Shown piece by piece: positions 27,595 to 36,865 of a stretch of 64,000 bases of DNA. The notes under the pieces are model-generated. The model worked only from the letters and a program-made list of their open reading frames with translations. It did no database searches and was not told where the DNA came from. A program made the translations under genes and the position numbers. This DNA is from JAJYSO01 sp964495935 (GTDB lineage: Bacteria > Bacteroidota > Bacteroidia > Flavobacteriales > Flavobacteriaceae). The DNA is taken from contig CAZBXQ010000003.1 of the NCBI GenBank assembly GCA_964495935.1, forward strand, positions 1-64,000. The letters run 5' to 3'. The stretch's first letter is position 1. Every line of letters starts with the position of its first letter.

Positions 27595-28895
27595 TTTTGA
27601 TATGTATTAAAAGAGGTCAATTTTTCAATTGAAATTGCCATTGAATTATAACCTGCTATGGCTTCGGCTTTCTTCAATTGGTAATCCAACAACTGGCGTT
27701 GCACCTGAATAACATTGGTTAAATTGCCTTTGGCGGTTACAAATTCCTGCACAGTCAGGTTATATGTGGTAAGTGCCAGTTCTGTTTGTTTTTTATAAAG
27801 AGCAATGGAACGTTCGGCATCGTCCAATTGGTTTTTGAAAGCATAGAATTCGCTCTTTAAATTATTAAATGTGTTGTCTCTTTTTTCCTTATTTGACTGC
27901 TGCCATAGTACGCTTTCATTTTGTTGTGCATGGTATTTTTTGCGAAATAGAGGTAAAGAAACCGACACCATTGGCATAATCATATCTCTACCGTTCATAT
28001 TTCCCATTTTAAACATCTCTTCTTTCGTTTTACCAATGAGCATATATTGAGCGCCAATGCCAATCATCGGATAGCTCATTTTTTTATCTTTTTCGGCTTT
28101 GGCTTTGTAGGCCATTATTTCATTTTCAATCATCATTAAATCCGGATTGTTGGCATCAATTGATTTTAAGATGTCTTCAATCTGGAACAAGAAAGTTGTT
28201 TTGACTATAGCATTACCGATATTCACCGTTTCGTTTACATCTCTGTTTAAAAGCATATTAAATTTTACTTTTTCCGACCTTAGTAATGCCTTTAAACTTT
28301 TTATGTTATTGTCAACTTCTGTCTGTTCCAATCGTATTCTAAGCACATCAGACATTCCGGGAGAAGAGCTGTTTGACGTAGCAGCATACCTCCTTAACGC
28401 AAGTTCTTCCAGATTTTTAAGAAAGCCTCTATGTTCCAGATTGTTATTGAGCTGTTCACTTAGCTTTTGCATTTCATACCATTGCAATGAAACTTGTAAT
28501 ATTAGATTATCCATTTCTGATTTGTATTGCTCCAGCTGTATTTCCGCTTCATAGCCCGCTTCAATTCTTGCCGCCTTTCTTGTGCCAAACCAAGGAAATC
28601 TTTGCATTATACTGAAGTTGGCAATTGAACGACCGCCAATAATATCCATCGGTGTAGGAAAAAATTCACCGGAAAACTCAGGATCGTCAAATGCCCCTGC
28701 CTGAGGAACCTTTTGTAAATAGGCTTTATAAGCCAGTTTTTGAGCCTTCGTCCCGGGATTATTTTCAATAGCAACAGCTATATAATAATCTAATGAGTCT
28801 ATTACCGTGCTTTGAGCAGCCATTTGTAGCGGCAAAGCAACAATTGCTAATATGACAATGATTAAGCAACCGATATTTTTGATTCTATTTTTCAT
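27591..28895 (-). CDS. cusC: CusC-like TolC-family outer-membrane channel
   Basis: This 434-residue outer-membrane efflux protein has a signal peptide (to about residue 27, MAAQS) and the duplicated helical repeats of the TolC fold. Recognisable segments are AIENNPGTKAQKL near the N-terminus and the second repeat ending QRQLLDYQLKKAEAIAGYNS. It forms the exit duct for the CusA/CusB pump. It is 13 bases after cusA and overlaps cusB by 4 bases. Assignment to copper/silver rests on the neighbours. Confidence 0.88.
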   Translation of the reverse strand: MKNRIKNIGCLIIVILAIVALPLQMAAQSTVIDSLDYYIAVAIENNPGTKAQKLAYKAYLQKVPQAGAFDDPEFSGEFFPTPMDIIGGRSIANFSIMQRFPWFGTRKAARIEAGYEAEIQLEQYKSEMDNLILQVSLQWYEMQKLSEQLNNNLEHRGFLKNLEELALRRYAATSNSSSPGMSDVLRIRLEQTEVDNNIKSLKALLRSEKVKFNMLLNRDVNETVNIGNAIVKTTFLFQIEDILKSIDANNPDLMMIENEIMAYKAKAEKDKKMSYPMIGIGAQYMLIGKTKEEMFKMGNMNGRDMIMPMVSVSLPLFRKKYHAQQNESVLWQQSNKEKRDNTFNNLKSEFYAFKNQLDDAERSIALYKKQTELALTTYNLTVQEFVTAKGNLTNVIQVQRQLLDYQLKKAEAIAGYNSMAISIEKLTSFNTYQK

Positions 28896-28908
28896 TGGAT
28901 TTTCTATT

Positions 28909-31900
28909 TTATTTTTCGGTTGGATGTCCTTTACGAATGGCCCATTCTCTCCACCAACATTGAAATACCGGTATCACAAACATCGTCATTGACTGGATCA
29001 ACATCCCTCCAAATGTTGGGATAGCCATTGGCACCATAATTTCAGCTCCCTTTCCGGTAGAGGTCAATACCGGCAATAGGGCAATCAAAGCAGTAGCAGT
29101 GGTCATCGCTGCAGGCCTAACACGCTTTAAACCTGCATAGACAACCGCTTCCCTCACATCTTCTTTTGTTTTAGGATTGCGGTCAATAAAGGTGTCGTGA
29201 ATATAAGTGCCCATAATAACCCCATCATTGGTGGCCAGACCAAACAATGCAATAAAGCCTACCCAGACTGCAATACTCAAATTAATGTCGTGCATCTGAA
29301 ACAAATCGCGCATATTCATACCTCCGACTGAAAAGTTCATAAACCACGGCTGACTGTATAGCCAGAGTAGGATAAAACCCCCTGCAAATGCTACAAACAC
29401 TCCTGAAAAATGGATTAATGAAGCCGTTACGGTTTCAAACTGAAAATATAAAATCAGTAGGATGGCAAGCAGGCTTATTGGAATAACAAGCATCAGTCGT
29501 TTGGTGGCGTGTTCTTGTTGTTCATAATTACCTGCAAACTTGTAACTCACTCCTTTAGGTAATTTTAATTCACCGGAAGCTATTTTTGCTTTCAGTATTT
29601 TATCTGCCTCGTGTACTACATCTACTTCCGCTTTTCCGCTTATTTTGTCAAAAATTACATACCCGATTAAAAAAGTATTTTCACTTTGAATCATCTGGGC
29701 GCCTTTTGCAAACTCTATATTTGCAACTTCTCCCAAGGGTATTTGCGTTCCTGTTCCTGTTGGGATAATTATTTTTTTCAAAGCTTCAGGATGATCCCTT
29801 AATTCACGCGGATAACGAAGCCTTACGGGAAAACGTTCTCGTCCTTCTACGGTAGTCGTTAATGCCATTCCACCCACAGCAGAACTAATGACTTCTTGTA
29901 AATCTTCTACTGTAATGCCATACCGTGCCATTTTATTTCTGTCCAAATGAATTTCTACATAAGGAGCGCCAACGGCACGGTCATAAAACACAGTGGAGGG
30001 GATGACCGACGGAGCGCCTTTTAGAGCCATTTCCAATTCTTTACCGGCAATTTCTATTGATTCTAAATCCGGACCGGAAATTTTCAATCCCATAGGCGCA
30101 CGCATTCCAGTGGAGAGCATTACCAATCTTGCCTCTATAGGTTGAAGCTTAGGAGCAGAAGTCATCCCCGGTAAATGTGATGCATTGACAATTGCCTGCC
30201 AGATATCGTCTGCCGTTTTAATATTAGGCCGCCATTGCCTAAAAAACTTGCCGTTTTTATCTATCAATAAACTGTCTTTCGGAATTTTTCTAAAACCGTT
30301 ATCACGGTTGTATGTTGTACCGCCAACTAACTCATATTCTCCTTTTTTGTTCACTTTAAACCGCTCTCGCTGGCCATCTTCATTTAAGATATATTCCGGG
30401 ATATAATTAATGGTATTTTCAAACATTTGTGTAGGAGCAGGGTCCAATGCAGAGTTTACGCGCCCCCATTTACCAACCGTAAGTTCTACCTCAGGGATAT
30501 TTTGAATACGTTTATCAAGCGTGCGTATATATTGTAGGTTTTGTTCAATACCTGTATGAGGCATCGTTGTGGGCATCAACATGAAAGAACCTTCATTTAA
30601 ACTCGGCATAAATTCCTGTCCCATTCCTGGAAAAATTTTGGTTGACTTTTGCCAAAATCCGGTTTCCTTAAAACTTTTCCAGCCAATACTTTCAAATCCA
30701 TTGGCAACAAATCCTAAGTTCTTATCCATCCCCTGCCAGGCGAGCATTCCCCAAAGTAAAGTTAGGATTGGTATGGCCATAAATTTCCAACGGTGGTTTA
30801 ATGCCCAACGTAAGATGTGCTCGTAATAAATAACCAAAAGCCACAGAAGCCCAAGTACAAATGCAATTGCCATAAATACAAATACGAAATTGGTTGTTAT
30901 ACTCGTCTCTGTACCTAATGGTAACCATTCTTCAGAGAGATAGGAGAGCACAACTAAAAGCGCAATCGCTATATTTACGTAATTTGCTGTGCGGTCGCCC
31001 TTCCATTGAGCAACGAAAAGGTTATTTAATCCGATAAGCGTTAATGCTACCGCCGTAAAAATCCCGCTATAAACCCACAAAGCAATGCCTGAAACCACGA
31101 GGATATAGTTCATTATCCTTCTCAGTTTTTTTCGTTCTATCTTTATCGAAAAAGCAAAGTAGGCAATCGTAGGTATGACGATCAATCCTAAAATAAAAGC
31201 CGATGTAATGGCAAAAGTTTTAGTAAATGCCAAGGGTCTGAAAAGTTTTCCTTCTTGTCCTTCCATAGCAAACACTGGCAGAAAACTGACGATGGTAGTA
31301 AGCATTGCCGTAGTGATGGCTCCCGATACCTCAGAAACAGCCTTTGAGATTAGATTGACAAATGCATTTCCTTTGCTTTCGACACCTTGCTTTCGTTCTT
31401 CTTCCATATAGCGGATAATGCTTTCCACAAATACGATTCCCACATCGACCATCACTCCAATTGCAATGGCAATACCCGATAGTGCTACAATATTGGCTTC
31501 TACTCCAAGATATTTCATAAATATAAAGGTTGCCAATACGCCAAGTGGCAGAATGCTGGAAATAATCAAAGAAGCTCTGAGATTAAACACCAATACAATA
31601 ACCACAATAATGGAAATCAATATTTCGTGCGCTAATGCGGACTCCAATGTTCCTATGGTTTCGTGTATCAAGCCGGAACGGTCATAGAAAGGCACTACGG
31701 TAACTTTGGACACAGATCCGTCAGACAATGTTTTTTGTGGAAGTCCGGCCTCCATTTCATTAATTTTTGCTTTTACATTGTCAATGACCTCCAAGGGATT
31801 TGCACCGTAACGGGCAACCACTACGCCACCAACGGCTTCCACGCCTTCTTTGTCTAATCCACCCCTCCGGGTAGCCGGCCCCAGATTAACAAAAGCGATG

Positions 31901-32736
31901 TCTTTGATTTTTACCGGAACATTATCTTTTACCGTTACTACGGCGTCTTCCAGATCTTTTATGTTTTTAATATACCCTAATCCTCTCACCAGATACTCAA
32001 CTTTGTTTACCTCTATCGTTTCCGCCCCGATATCCAAATTACTTTTTTGAATAGCGGTCATTACATCCATAATTGTCAAGTTATAAGCACGAAGGGCATT
32101 CGGATTTATATCTACTTGATATTCTTTGATAAAACCACCTATAGAAGCCACTTCCGCTACTCCTTCGGCAGACGAAAGGCTATATTTGGCGTAGAAATCC
32201 TGTATTGTCCTTAGTTCATCCGGATCCCAGCCACCGGTTGGTTTTCCCGTTTCCGGGTTTCTGCCCTCCAAGGTGTACCAAAAAACTTGGCCAAGAGCGG
32301 TTGCATCGGGGCCCAAAGAAGGAGTAACGTCAGCAGGCAAAGTTCCTGCCGGAAGGGAATTGAGTTTTTCAAGAATTCGGGAACGGCTCCAATAGAATTC
32401 TACATCTTCATCAAAAACAATGTAGATAAAAGACATCCCGAACATAGAGGTACTTCTAATAGTTTTCACTCCAGGTATTCCTAAAAGAGAAGTAGTCAAC
32501 GGATAAGTAATTTGATCTTGAATATCCTTTGGTGACCTGCCCATCCACTCGGTGGCAACAATCTGCTGATTATCCCCAAGATTGGGGATAGCATCAACAG
32601 GTACCGGATCGCTTGGTAAAAAACTTTGATGCCAATTAAATGGCGCGGTAACCAGCCCCCATACCAGCACAGTAAGCAGTAATAACAGGGTAACTATCCG
32701 GTTATTCAGAAAGTAATTGATGAATTTGTTCAGCAT
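28909..32736 (-). CDS. cusA: CusA-like heavy-metal RND pump (Cu/Ag type)
   Basis: This 1275-residue inner-membrane proton-driven pump has the HME-RND plan of two six-helix halves and two large periplasmic loops. The TM4 signature reads AIAIGVMVDVGIVFVES (about residues 423-439), the Cu/Ag (HME4) pattern rather than the DFGxxVDGAVVxxEN pattern of Zn/Co/Cd pumps. It is longer than E. coli CusA (about 1050) because of an insertion containing extra membrane segments near 540-640 and a charged insert near 760-860. Such long forms are common in Bacteroidota. It exports periplasmic or cytoplasmic Cu+/Ag+ with CusB and CusC. Confidence 0.92.
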   Translation of the reverse strand: MLNKFINYFLNNRIVTLLLLLTVLVWGLVTAPFNWHQSFLPSDPVPVDAIPNLGDNQQIVATEWMGRSPKDIQDQITYPLTTSLLGIPGVKTIRSTSMFGMSFIYIVFDEDVEFYWSRSRILEKLNSLPAGTLPADVTPSLGPDATALGQVFWYTLEGRNPETGKPTGGWDPDELRTIQDFYAKYSLSSAEGVAEVASIGGFIKEYQVDINPNALRAYNLTIMDVMTAIQKSNLDIGAETIEVNKVEYLVRGLGYIKNIKDLEDAVVTVKDNVPVKIKDIAFVNLGPATRRGGLDKEGVEAVGGVVVARYGANPLEVIDNVKAKINEMEAGLPQKTLSDGSVSKVTVVPFYDRSGLIHETIGTLESALAHEILISIIVVIVLVFNLRASLIISSILPLGVLATFIFMKYLGVEANIVALSGIAIAIGVMVDVGIVFVESIIRYMEEERKQGVESKGNAFVNLISKAVSEVSGAITTAMLTTIVSFLPVFAMEGQEGKLFRPLAFTKTFAITSAFILGLIVIPTIAYFAFSIKIERKKLRRIMNYILVVSGIALWVYSGIFTAVALTLIGLNNLFVAQWKGDRTANYVNIAIALLVVLSYLSEEWLPLGTETSITTNFVFVFMAIAFVLGLLWLLVIYYEHILRWALNHRWKFMAIPILTLLWGMLAWQGMDKNLGFVANGFESIGWKSFKETGFWQKSTKIFPGMGQEFMPSLNEGSFMLMPTTMPHTGIEQNLQYIRTLDKRIQNIPEVELTVGKWGRVNSALDPAPTQMFENTINYIPEYILNEDGQRERFKVNKKGEYELVGGTTYNRDNGFRKIPKDSLLIDKNGKFFRQWRPNIKTADDIWQAIVNASHLPGMTSAPKLQPIEARLVMLSTGMRAPMGLKISGPDLESIEIAGKELEMALKGAPSVIPSTVFYDRAVGAPYVEIHLDRNKMARYGITVEDLQEVISSAVGGMALTTTVEGRERFPVRLRYPRELRDHPEALKKIIIPTGTGTQIPLGEVANIEFAKGAQMIQSENTFLIGYVIFDKISGKAEVDVVHEADKILKAKIASGELKLPKGVSYKFAGNYEQQEHATKRLMLVIPISLLAILLILYFQFETVTASLIHFSGVFVAFAGGFILLWLYSQPWFMNFSVGGMNMRDLFQMHDINLSIAVWVGFIALFGLATNDGVIMGTYIHDTFIDRNPKTKEDVREAVVYAGLKRVRPAAMTTATALIALLPVLTSTGKGAEIMVPMAIPTFGGMLIQSMTMFVIPVFQCWWREWAIRKGHPTEK

Positions 32737-32767
32737 AATATTCGTTTTTATGTTGTAATCCCGAAAA

Positions 32768-33334
32768 TTATGGCATAAGCTCCTTTACCACTTCTCCACA
32801 ATCTGACATCTCCTTTCCATAATACGGGTTTTTAACATCCTTACCGTCGCTTATCCAATCGGCCCCTTTTCCGTTGTTAAATTCGGCACAATGGTATTGA
32901 TATAATTTCTGTGGCGTTCCAAAAAGAGAGATTAGGTCTAATATATCTTTGCTCAAAAACTCGAGATGCTCCCGTTGATGGTCAATTTTCCCAGAGTTCT
33001 CCTCAATATGCTCCGCATTTTCCCTGGCATCTTCTGCTATTTCCTTGTACTGTTTCTTTTTGCCGGAAGGCAGATCATCTATATACATATCTTTTAGTAC
33101 AGTTACGAGCTTCCCGCCTGCTTTAGAAGCAGCTTTACTGTCATTTTCTGTCAGCGCATTTTTTAAAGCCAAATAGTCTGCAATAATGGGCGCTATATTA
33201 AATTCCTTATTCTCCACATTTTCTGTGGTGGCTGTATTAGCGTCTTTTGACTTGTCCTTATTAGAGTTGTTGCAAGAAACGGCTGTGGCAACAATAAGTG
33301 CCAATCCTATGATTTGAATTTTTACATTTTTCAT
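32768..33334 (-). CDS. DUF3347 lipoprotein
   Basis: This 188-residue exported protein has a lipobox ending AVSC (Cys about residue 21), a Lys/Asp/Asn-rich linker and a DUF3347 domain (about 50-188) with IADYLALKNALTENDSKAA. The C-terminal motif includes YQYHCAEFNNGKGADW and YYGKEMSDCG. The conserved Cys/His at the end could bind a metal. DUF3347 proteins accompany copper efflux genes in Bacteroidota, so a periplasmic copper-binding or chaperone function is likely but unproven. It lies between the CopB-type ATPase and cusA, with short gaps. Confidence 0.85.
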   Translation of the reverse strand: MKNVKIQIIGLALIVATAVSCNNSNKDKSKDANTATTENVENKEFNIAPIIADYLALKNALTENDSKAASKAGGKLVTVLKDMYIDDLPSGKKKQYKEIAEDARENAEHIEENSGKIDHQREHLEFLSKDILDLISLFGTPQKLYQYHCAEFNNGKGADWISDGKDVKNPYYGKEMSDCGEVVKELMP

Positions 33335-33346
33335 TTTTCTGATTTT

Positions 33347-35461
33347 TTAATGTTGTTTGTTTTTATTGAGTTTTAATAGTGTAGCATTAAAAGCTACAAC
33401 GATGGTGCTTGCACTCATCAGGATTGCTCCAACCGCCGGGCTTAAAATAAATTTTGGATAAAGGATGCCTGCGGCCAATGGGATTGCGATCACGTTATAG
33501 CCCACAGCCCATATAATATTCTGAATCATTTTTTTATAGGTTCTTTTCCCAAAATCGATCAGGGTCGAAACATCCCTTGGGTCACTGTCGACCAAAACAA
33601 TATCGGCTGTTTCGGCAGCTACATCCGTACCGGATCCTACCGCAATGCCCACATTGGCCTGTGCCAAAGCAGGGGCATCATTCACACCGTCTCCGGTCAT
33701 TGCCACAATCTGCCCGTCAGCTTGAAATTCCTTTACTTTCTCTTGCTTATTATGGGGCAGCACATTGGCCAAATACCCGTCCATATCGAGTTGTTTAGCC
33801 ACTGCGGCAGCAATTTTTTCATTATCTCCGGTAAGCAAAAAGGATTGGATATTCATCTTTTTTAAGCTGGCTATGGCTTCTTTGGAACCTTCCCTAATAC
33901 TATCGGCGAGCGAAATAATCCCAACGGTTTCTCCATCGATCAACACAAAGTTGACGGTTTCCAAATCTTGGTTGATTTCCTCCGGAATTTCAGGAATATC
34001 CAAGTTGTTTTGCTTGTAATAGTTAGGACCGGCAGCTACTACAGCCTTATCCTTTACGGTTCCTTTTACACCCATTCCCTGCATATACTCAAAATCTGAT
34101 GATCTCCATAAATCCAGATTTTTGTCTTTTAACACGCGCATAAGTCCTTTTGCGATGTGATGTTCCGAATTTTGTTGAAGAGCAGCAGCATATTGAATGA
34201 GCTCATTTTCAGAATAGGTATTGTTCAGCGAAATTACCTTCTGCACTTCGTGAGAGCCTTTGGTCAGTGTACCGGTTTTGTCAAAGATGACCGTATTTAA
34301 ATTCCGCGTTACCTCAAAAGCGGTTCGATCACGAATAAGCAGACCATTTGTTGCCGATCGGGTGGTTGATATAGCGACCACCAAAGGAATAGCTACCCCT
34401 AAGGCGTGGGGGCAGGCTGTAACCATAACGGTTACTGTTCTTTCCAATGCAAAGGCGAGGTCATTGCTTTCAAAAAACCAGAAGAAAAATGTAAGGATAC
34501 CTGCACCAAGGGCAATAAATGTGAGCCATTTGGCTACTTTATCTGCCAGGTTTTGGGTTTTGGATTTGTTGGCCTGTGCGTCCTGAACTAAATTAATGAC
34601 CTTATTAAGATAGCTGTCTTTTCCAATACCAGTGGCTTTTATGGTCAGAGCACCATCCCCATTAATTGTTCCGGCGATTACTTTTTGGTCTTTCTCCTTT
34701 TTTACCGGCATACTTTCTCCGGTCAGCATACTTTCATTGACATACGATTGTCCTTCTGTAACCATTCCGTCTGCCGGTATTTTTTCACCCGGTTTGATCA
34801 GTACACTTCCTCCATTTTTTAGCGCATCCAAAGGGATTTTTGATTGTTCTCCATTGCGAATAACCGTTACATCCGTAGGCAATAGCGCTACCAGTGACTG
34901 CAGGGCTTTGTAAGCTGCGGTTTGGGATCGCATCTCCAGCCAGTGCCCTAATAACATAATATCTATCAGTGTTGCTAGCTCCCAAAAGAAATCCATTCCT
35001 TTTAAGCCCAGCACAACGGCAGCAGAATAGAGATAAGCTACGGATATGGCAATCGCCACCAAAGTCATCATTCCGATAGCTTTGGCTTTTACTTCGCCTA
35101 CAATTCCTTTCAGGAAAGGCATTCCTCCATATGTAAAAATGAAGGTGCCCAATCCCAAAAGAATATATTTGTCTCCTTTAAAACTGAAATCAAAGCCCAG
35201 CCAATGTTGTACCATTTTCGATAAAAAAAGAATAGGTATCGTTATGATCAGACTGATCCAAAATCGCCTTAGGAAATCATTGGTATGATGACCTTCGTGC
35301 TTGTCATATCCATCACTGACTTGATGGTGATCGTGAGCGTCCGCTTTATGCAGACTTTTCCTGCTTGACCCTATCGGAACCAGATCCATTCCGCATAACG
35401 GGCACTTCCCGGGTTCGTCCCTTAGCACCTGTTGGTGCATCGGACAAGTATATTTTGCCAT
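33347..35461 (-). CDS. copB: CopB-type P1B copper-translocating ATPase (CPH motif)
   Basis: This 704-residue P-type ATPase begins with a heavy-metal-binding domain (YTCPMHQQV...CPLCGMDLVP, residues 4-28) and a His-rich stretch. Its ion-path motif is C350-P351-H352, the P1B-3/CopB signature associated with Cu2+/Cu+/Ag+ export. Catalytic elements are TGES (actuator), D394 in DKTGTLTKG, and GDGVNDAPAL. The nucleotide-binding SEHP motif reads SEHHIAKG, keeping His but replacing Pro. It exports cytoplasmic copper or silver to the periplasm for the Cus pump and oxidase. It is 12 bases upstream of the DUF3347 lipoprotein gene in the same operon. Confidence 0.92.
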   Translation of the reverse strand: MAKYTCPMHQQVLRDEPGKCPLCGMDLVPIGSSRKSLHKADAHDHHQVSDGYDKHEGHHTNDFLRRFWISLIITIPILFLSKMVQHWLGFDFSFKGDKYILLGLGTFIFTYGGMPFLKGIVGEVKAKAIGMMTLVAIAISVAYLYSAAVVLGLKGMDFFWELATLIDIMLLGHWLEMRSQTAAYKALQSLVALLPTDVTVIRNGEQSKIPLDALKNGGSVLIKPGEKIPADGMVTEGQSYVNESMLTGESMPVKKEKDQKVIAGTINGDGALTIKATGIGKDSYLNKVINLVQDAQANKSKTQNLADKVAKWLTFIALGAGILTFFFWFFESNDLAFALERTVTVMVTACPHALGVAIPLVVAISTTRSATNGLLIRDRTAFEVTRNLNTVIFDKTGTLTKGSHEVQKVISLNNTYSENELIQYAAALQQNSEHHIAKGLMRVLKDKNLDLWRSSDFEYMQGMGVKGTVKDKAVVAAGPNYYKQNNLDIPEIPEEINQDLETVNFVLIDGETVGIISLADSIREGSKEAIASLKKMNIQSFLLTGDNEKIAAAVAKQLDMDGYLANVLPHNKQEKVKEFQADGQIVAMTGDGVNDAPALAQANVGIAVGSGTDVAAETADIVLVDSDPRDVSTLIDFGKRTYKKMIQNIIWAVGYNVIAIPLAAGILYPKFILSPAVGAILMSASTIVVAFNATLLKLNKNKQH

Positions 35462-35484
35462 AATAAATGTCTTTATAGGTTGAA

Positions 35485-36381
35485 TTAATTATTTAATGTA
35501 TCAACCGTGCTCCCGCAAGACATCATCTTAGAACCGAAATAAGGATTTTTTATTTGCTTACTTTCACTTAGCCAATTGGCATCTTTCATCGGGCAATGTT
35601 GGTAATAAACAGCTTCTTGGTAATCAGTTACCTGTGCCAATTGATATACCTGTTCAGAAAGTTCAGAAAATAGTTTTCTTTGCTTATCCAAGTTTTGGGT
35701 TTTGGAAATACCTTCTGTGTTTTTGGTTAAATCTTTTGCGATTTTCATCCAAACCGTGTGCTTATTTCCAGAAAGTTCAGCCATATCCACGGCTTTTATA
35801 TTCTTAGTCATAGCCGTAGCTTCTGACGAAGCCGATGCTGGATTTGAGTTGACTAAAGCATTTTTTAGAGCAAAATAAGAATTAAGAATGCTTTGAAAAG
35901 GCGTACTGTTTTCCGAAGTCTTATGTGTTGCCTGGGTGGTAGGGCTTTCAGACTTCTTCATAGAAGTATGATTCATATCCATATCCCTCATTCCCATATT
36001 TTCATCCATTTCCATTGTCTTTTCATTAGACAGTGGTTTCAATGACCTTTTGTACTGACATTGATTGGATAAATTGGCATAAGCTCTTGCAGGCGCTAAA
36101 TATTCTTCGTTATCATAACCTGCCAATGCAATGCGTTTGAGGATTTCGCTGTCAGTGGTTTTTGTATAATCGAATAGGATAGTAGCAGTTTGAGTGGTCT
36201 CGTTCCATTCCACTTTAGCCATTTTTTTCAGGCTTCCGGCTTCTTCTATATTTGTTTTTGCAGTTTGACAACTGCCGGAAATTTTCGCTGTGACCGTTTT
36301 TGGATTTTTGATTCCTGCAAAAGTATTTTGCGTTGATAGTAATACCACGATTACTATCAATATTTTTGATATTGATTTCAT
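35485..36381 (-). CDS. Exported HMA-like plus DUF3347 protein
   Basis: This 298-residue protein has a signal peptide (to about residue 22) and an HMA-like domain (about 28-95). The usual GNCGMCKKxIE is GSCQTAKTNIEEAG, so the second metal-binding Cys is lost. A Met/His-rich linker (MEMDENMGMRDMDMNHTSM) and a C-terminal DUF3347 domain (about 160-298) with YYQHCPMKDANWL and YFGSKMMSCG follow. It looks like a periplasmic copper carrier whose first domain binds poorly or differently. It is 23 bases upstream of the CopB-type ATPase. Confidence 0.82.
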   Translation of the reverse strand: MKSISKILIVIVVLLSTQNTFAGIKNPKTVTAKISGSCQTAKTNIEEAGSLKKMAKVEWNETTQTATILFDYTKTTDSEILKRIALAGYDNEEYLAPARAYANLSNQCQYKRSLKPLSNEKTMEMDENMGMRDMDMNHTSMKKSESPTTQATHKTSENSTPFQSILNSYFALKNALVNSNPASASSEATAMTKNIKAVDMAELSGNKHTVWMKIAKDLTKNTEGISKTQNLDKQRKLFSELSEQVYQLAQVTDYQEAVYYQHCPMKDANWLSESKQIKNPYFGSKMMSCGSTVDTLNN

Positions 36382-36472
36382 TTTGAATTCCTTTAAATTA
36401 ATATAATAGTTGATTGTTCAAGAGCTGATATTGCTCCCGACAAGATGTAGTTGTGGCTATACAACCATTAAA

Positions 36473-36832
36473 TTAACTTATTTTGGGAGGTACCCAAATG
36501 GAAAGAAATTGTGAAGAAAGAAAAACTTCACTTCCGAAAGTAAGTTGCTTTATGGCAACTGGTAAAGGATTGGTGTCAACTGTAAGGGCAGGAACTACCA
36601 CGTTGCAATAAACGCAATGGCAACCTGAATGACTGCATCCCGAATCGCACCCCTTGTCTTTATGATCTGATTGGTGATTTTCACAACAGTCATCACTATT
36701 CGAATGTCCGCTTTGATGATCACAGCAAGATACGGTCATATCCTGCTCCGATTCGTTACAGGCATAGATCAAAGTCGGCATCAATAGAAAGCCGAACAAT
36801 GCAAGGGTTAATATGAAAATATGTTTTTTCAT
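36473..36832 (-). CDS. Small exported Cys/His-rich protein, first gene of copper operon
   Basis: This 119-residue protein has a signal peptide ending near IYAC (residue 25). The mature N-half has about ten Cys and several His (SCCDHQSGH, DCCENHQSDH, CHCVYCN), followed by a Cys-free tail ending WVPPKIS. It resembles the gene heading the second metal operon (51742-52067): both carry CxCxxCN and end W-x-PP-x-x-S, as in the DUF6660-like family. It is probably a periplasmic metal-binding or sensing protein; function is unproven. It is 91 bases upstream of the HMA/DUF3347 gene. Confidence 0.7.
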   Translation of the reverse strand: MKKHIFILTLALFGFLLMPTLIYACNESEQDMTVSCCDHQSGHSNSDDCCENHQSDHKDKGCDSGCSHSGCHCVYCNVVVPALTVDTNPLPVAIKQLTFGSEVFLSSQFLSIWVPPKIS

Positions 36833-36846
36833 CGCGCTAATGGGAG

Positions 36847-36854
36847 CAAAGATA
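36847..36854 (-). promoter_or_regulatory. -7 promoter box of the copper operon
   Basis: TATCTTTG on the minus strand fits the Bacteroidota -7 consensus TAnnTTTG, 14 bases before the ATG at 36832. No TTTG/TTG is correctly spaced upstream, suggesting an activator-dependent promoter. The box lies within 20 bases of the end of the AraC gene. Confidence 0.4.
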
Positions 36855-36865
36855 TGAAAAAAATA

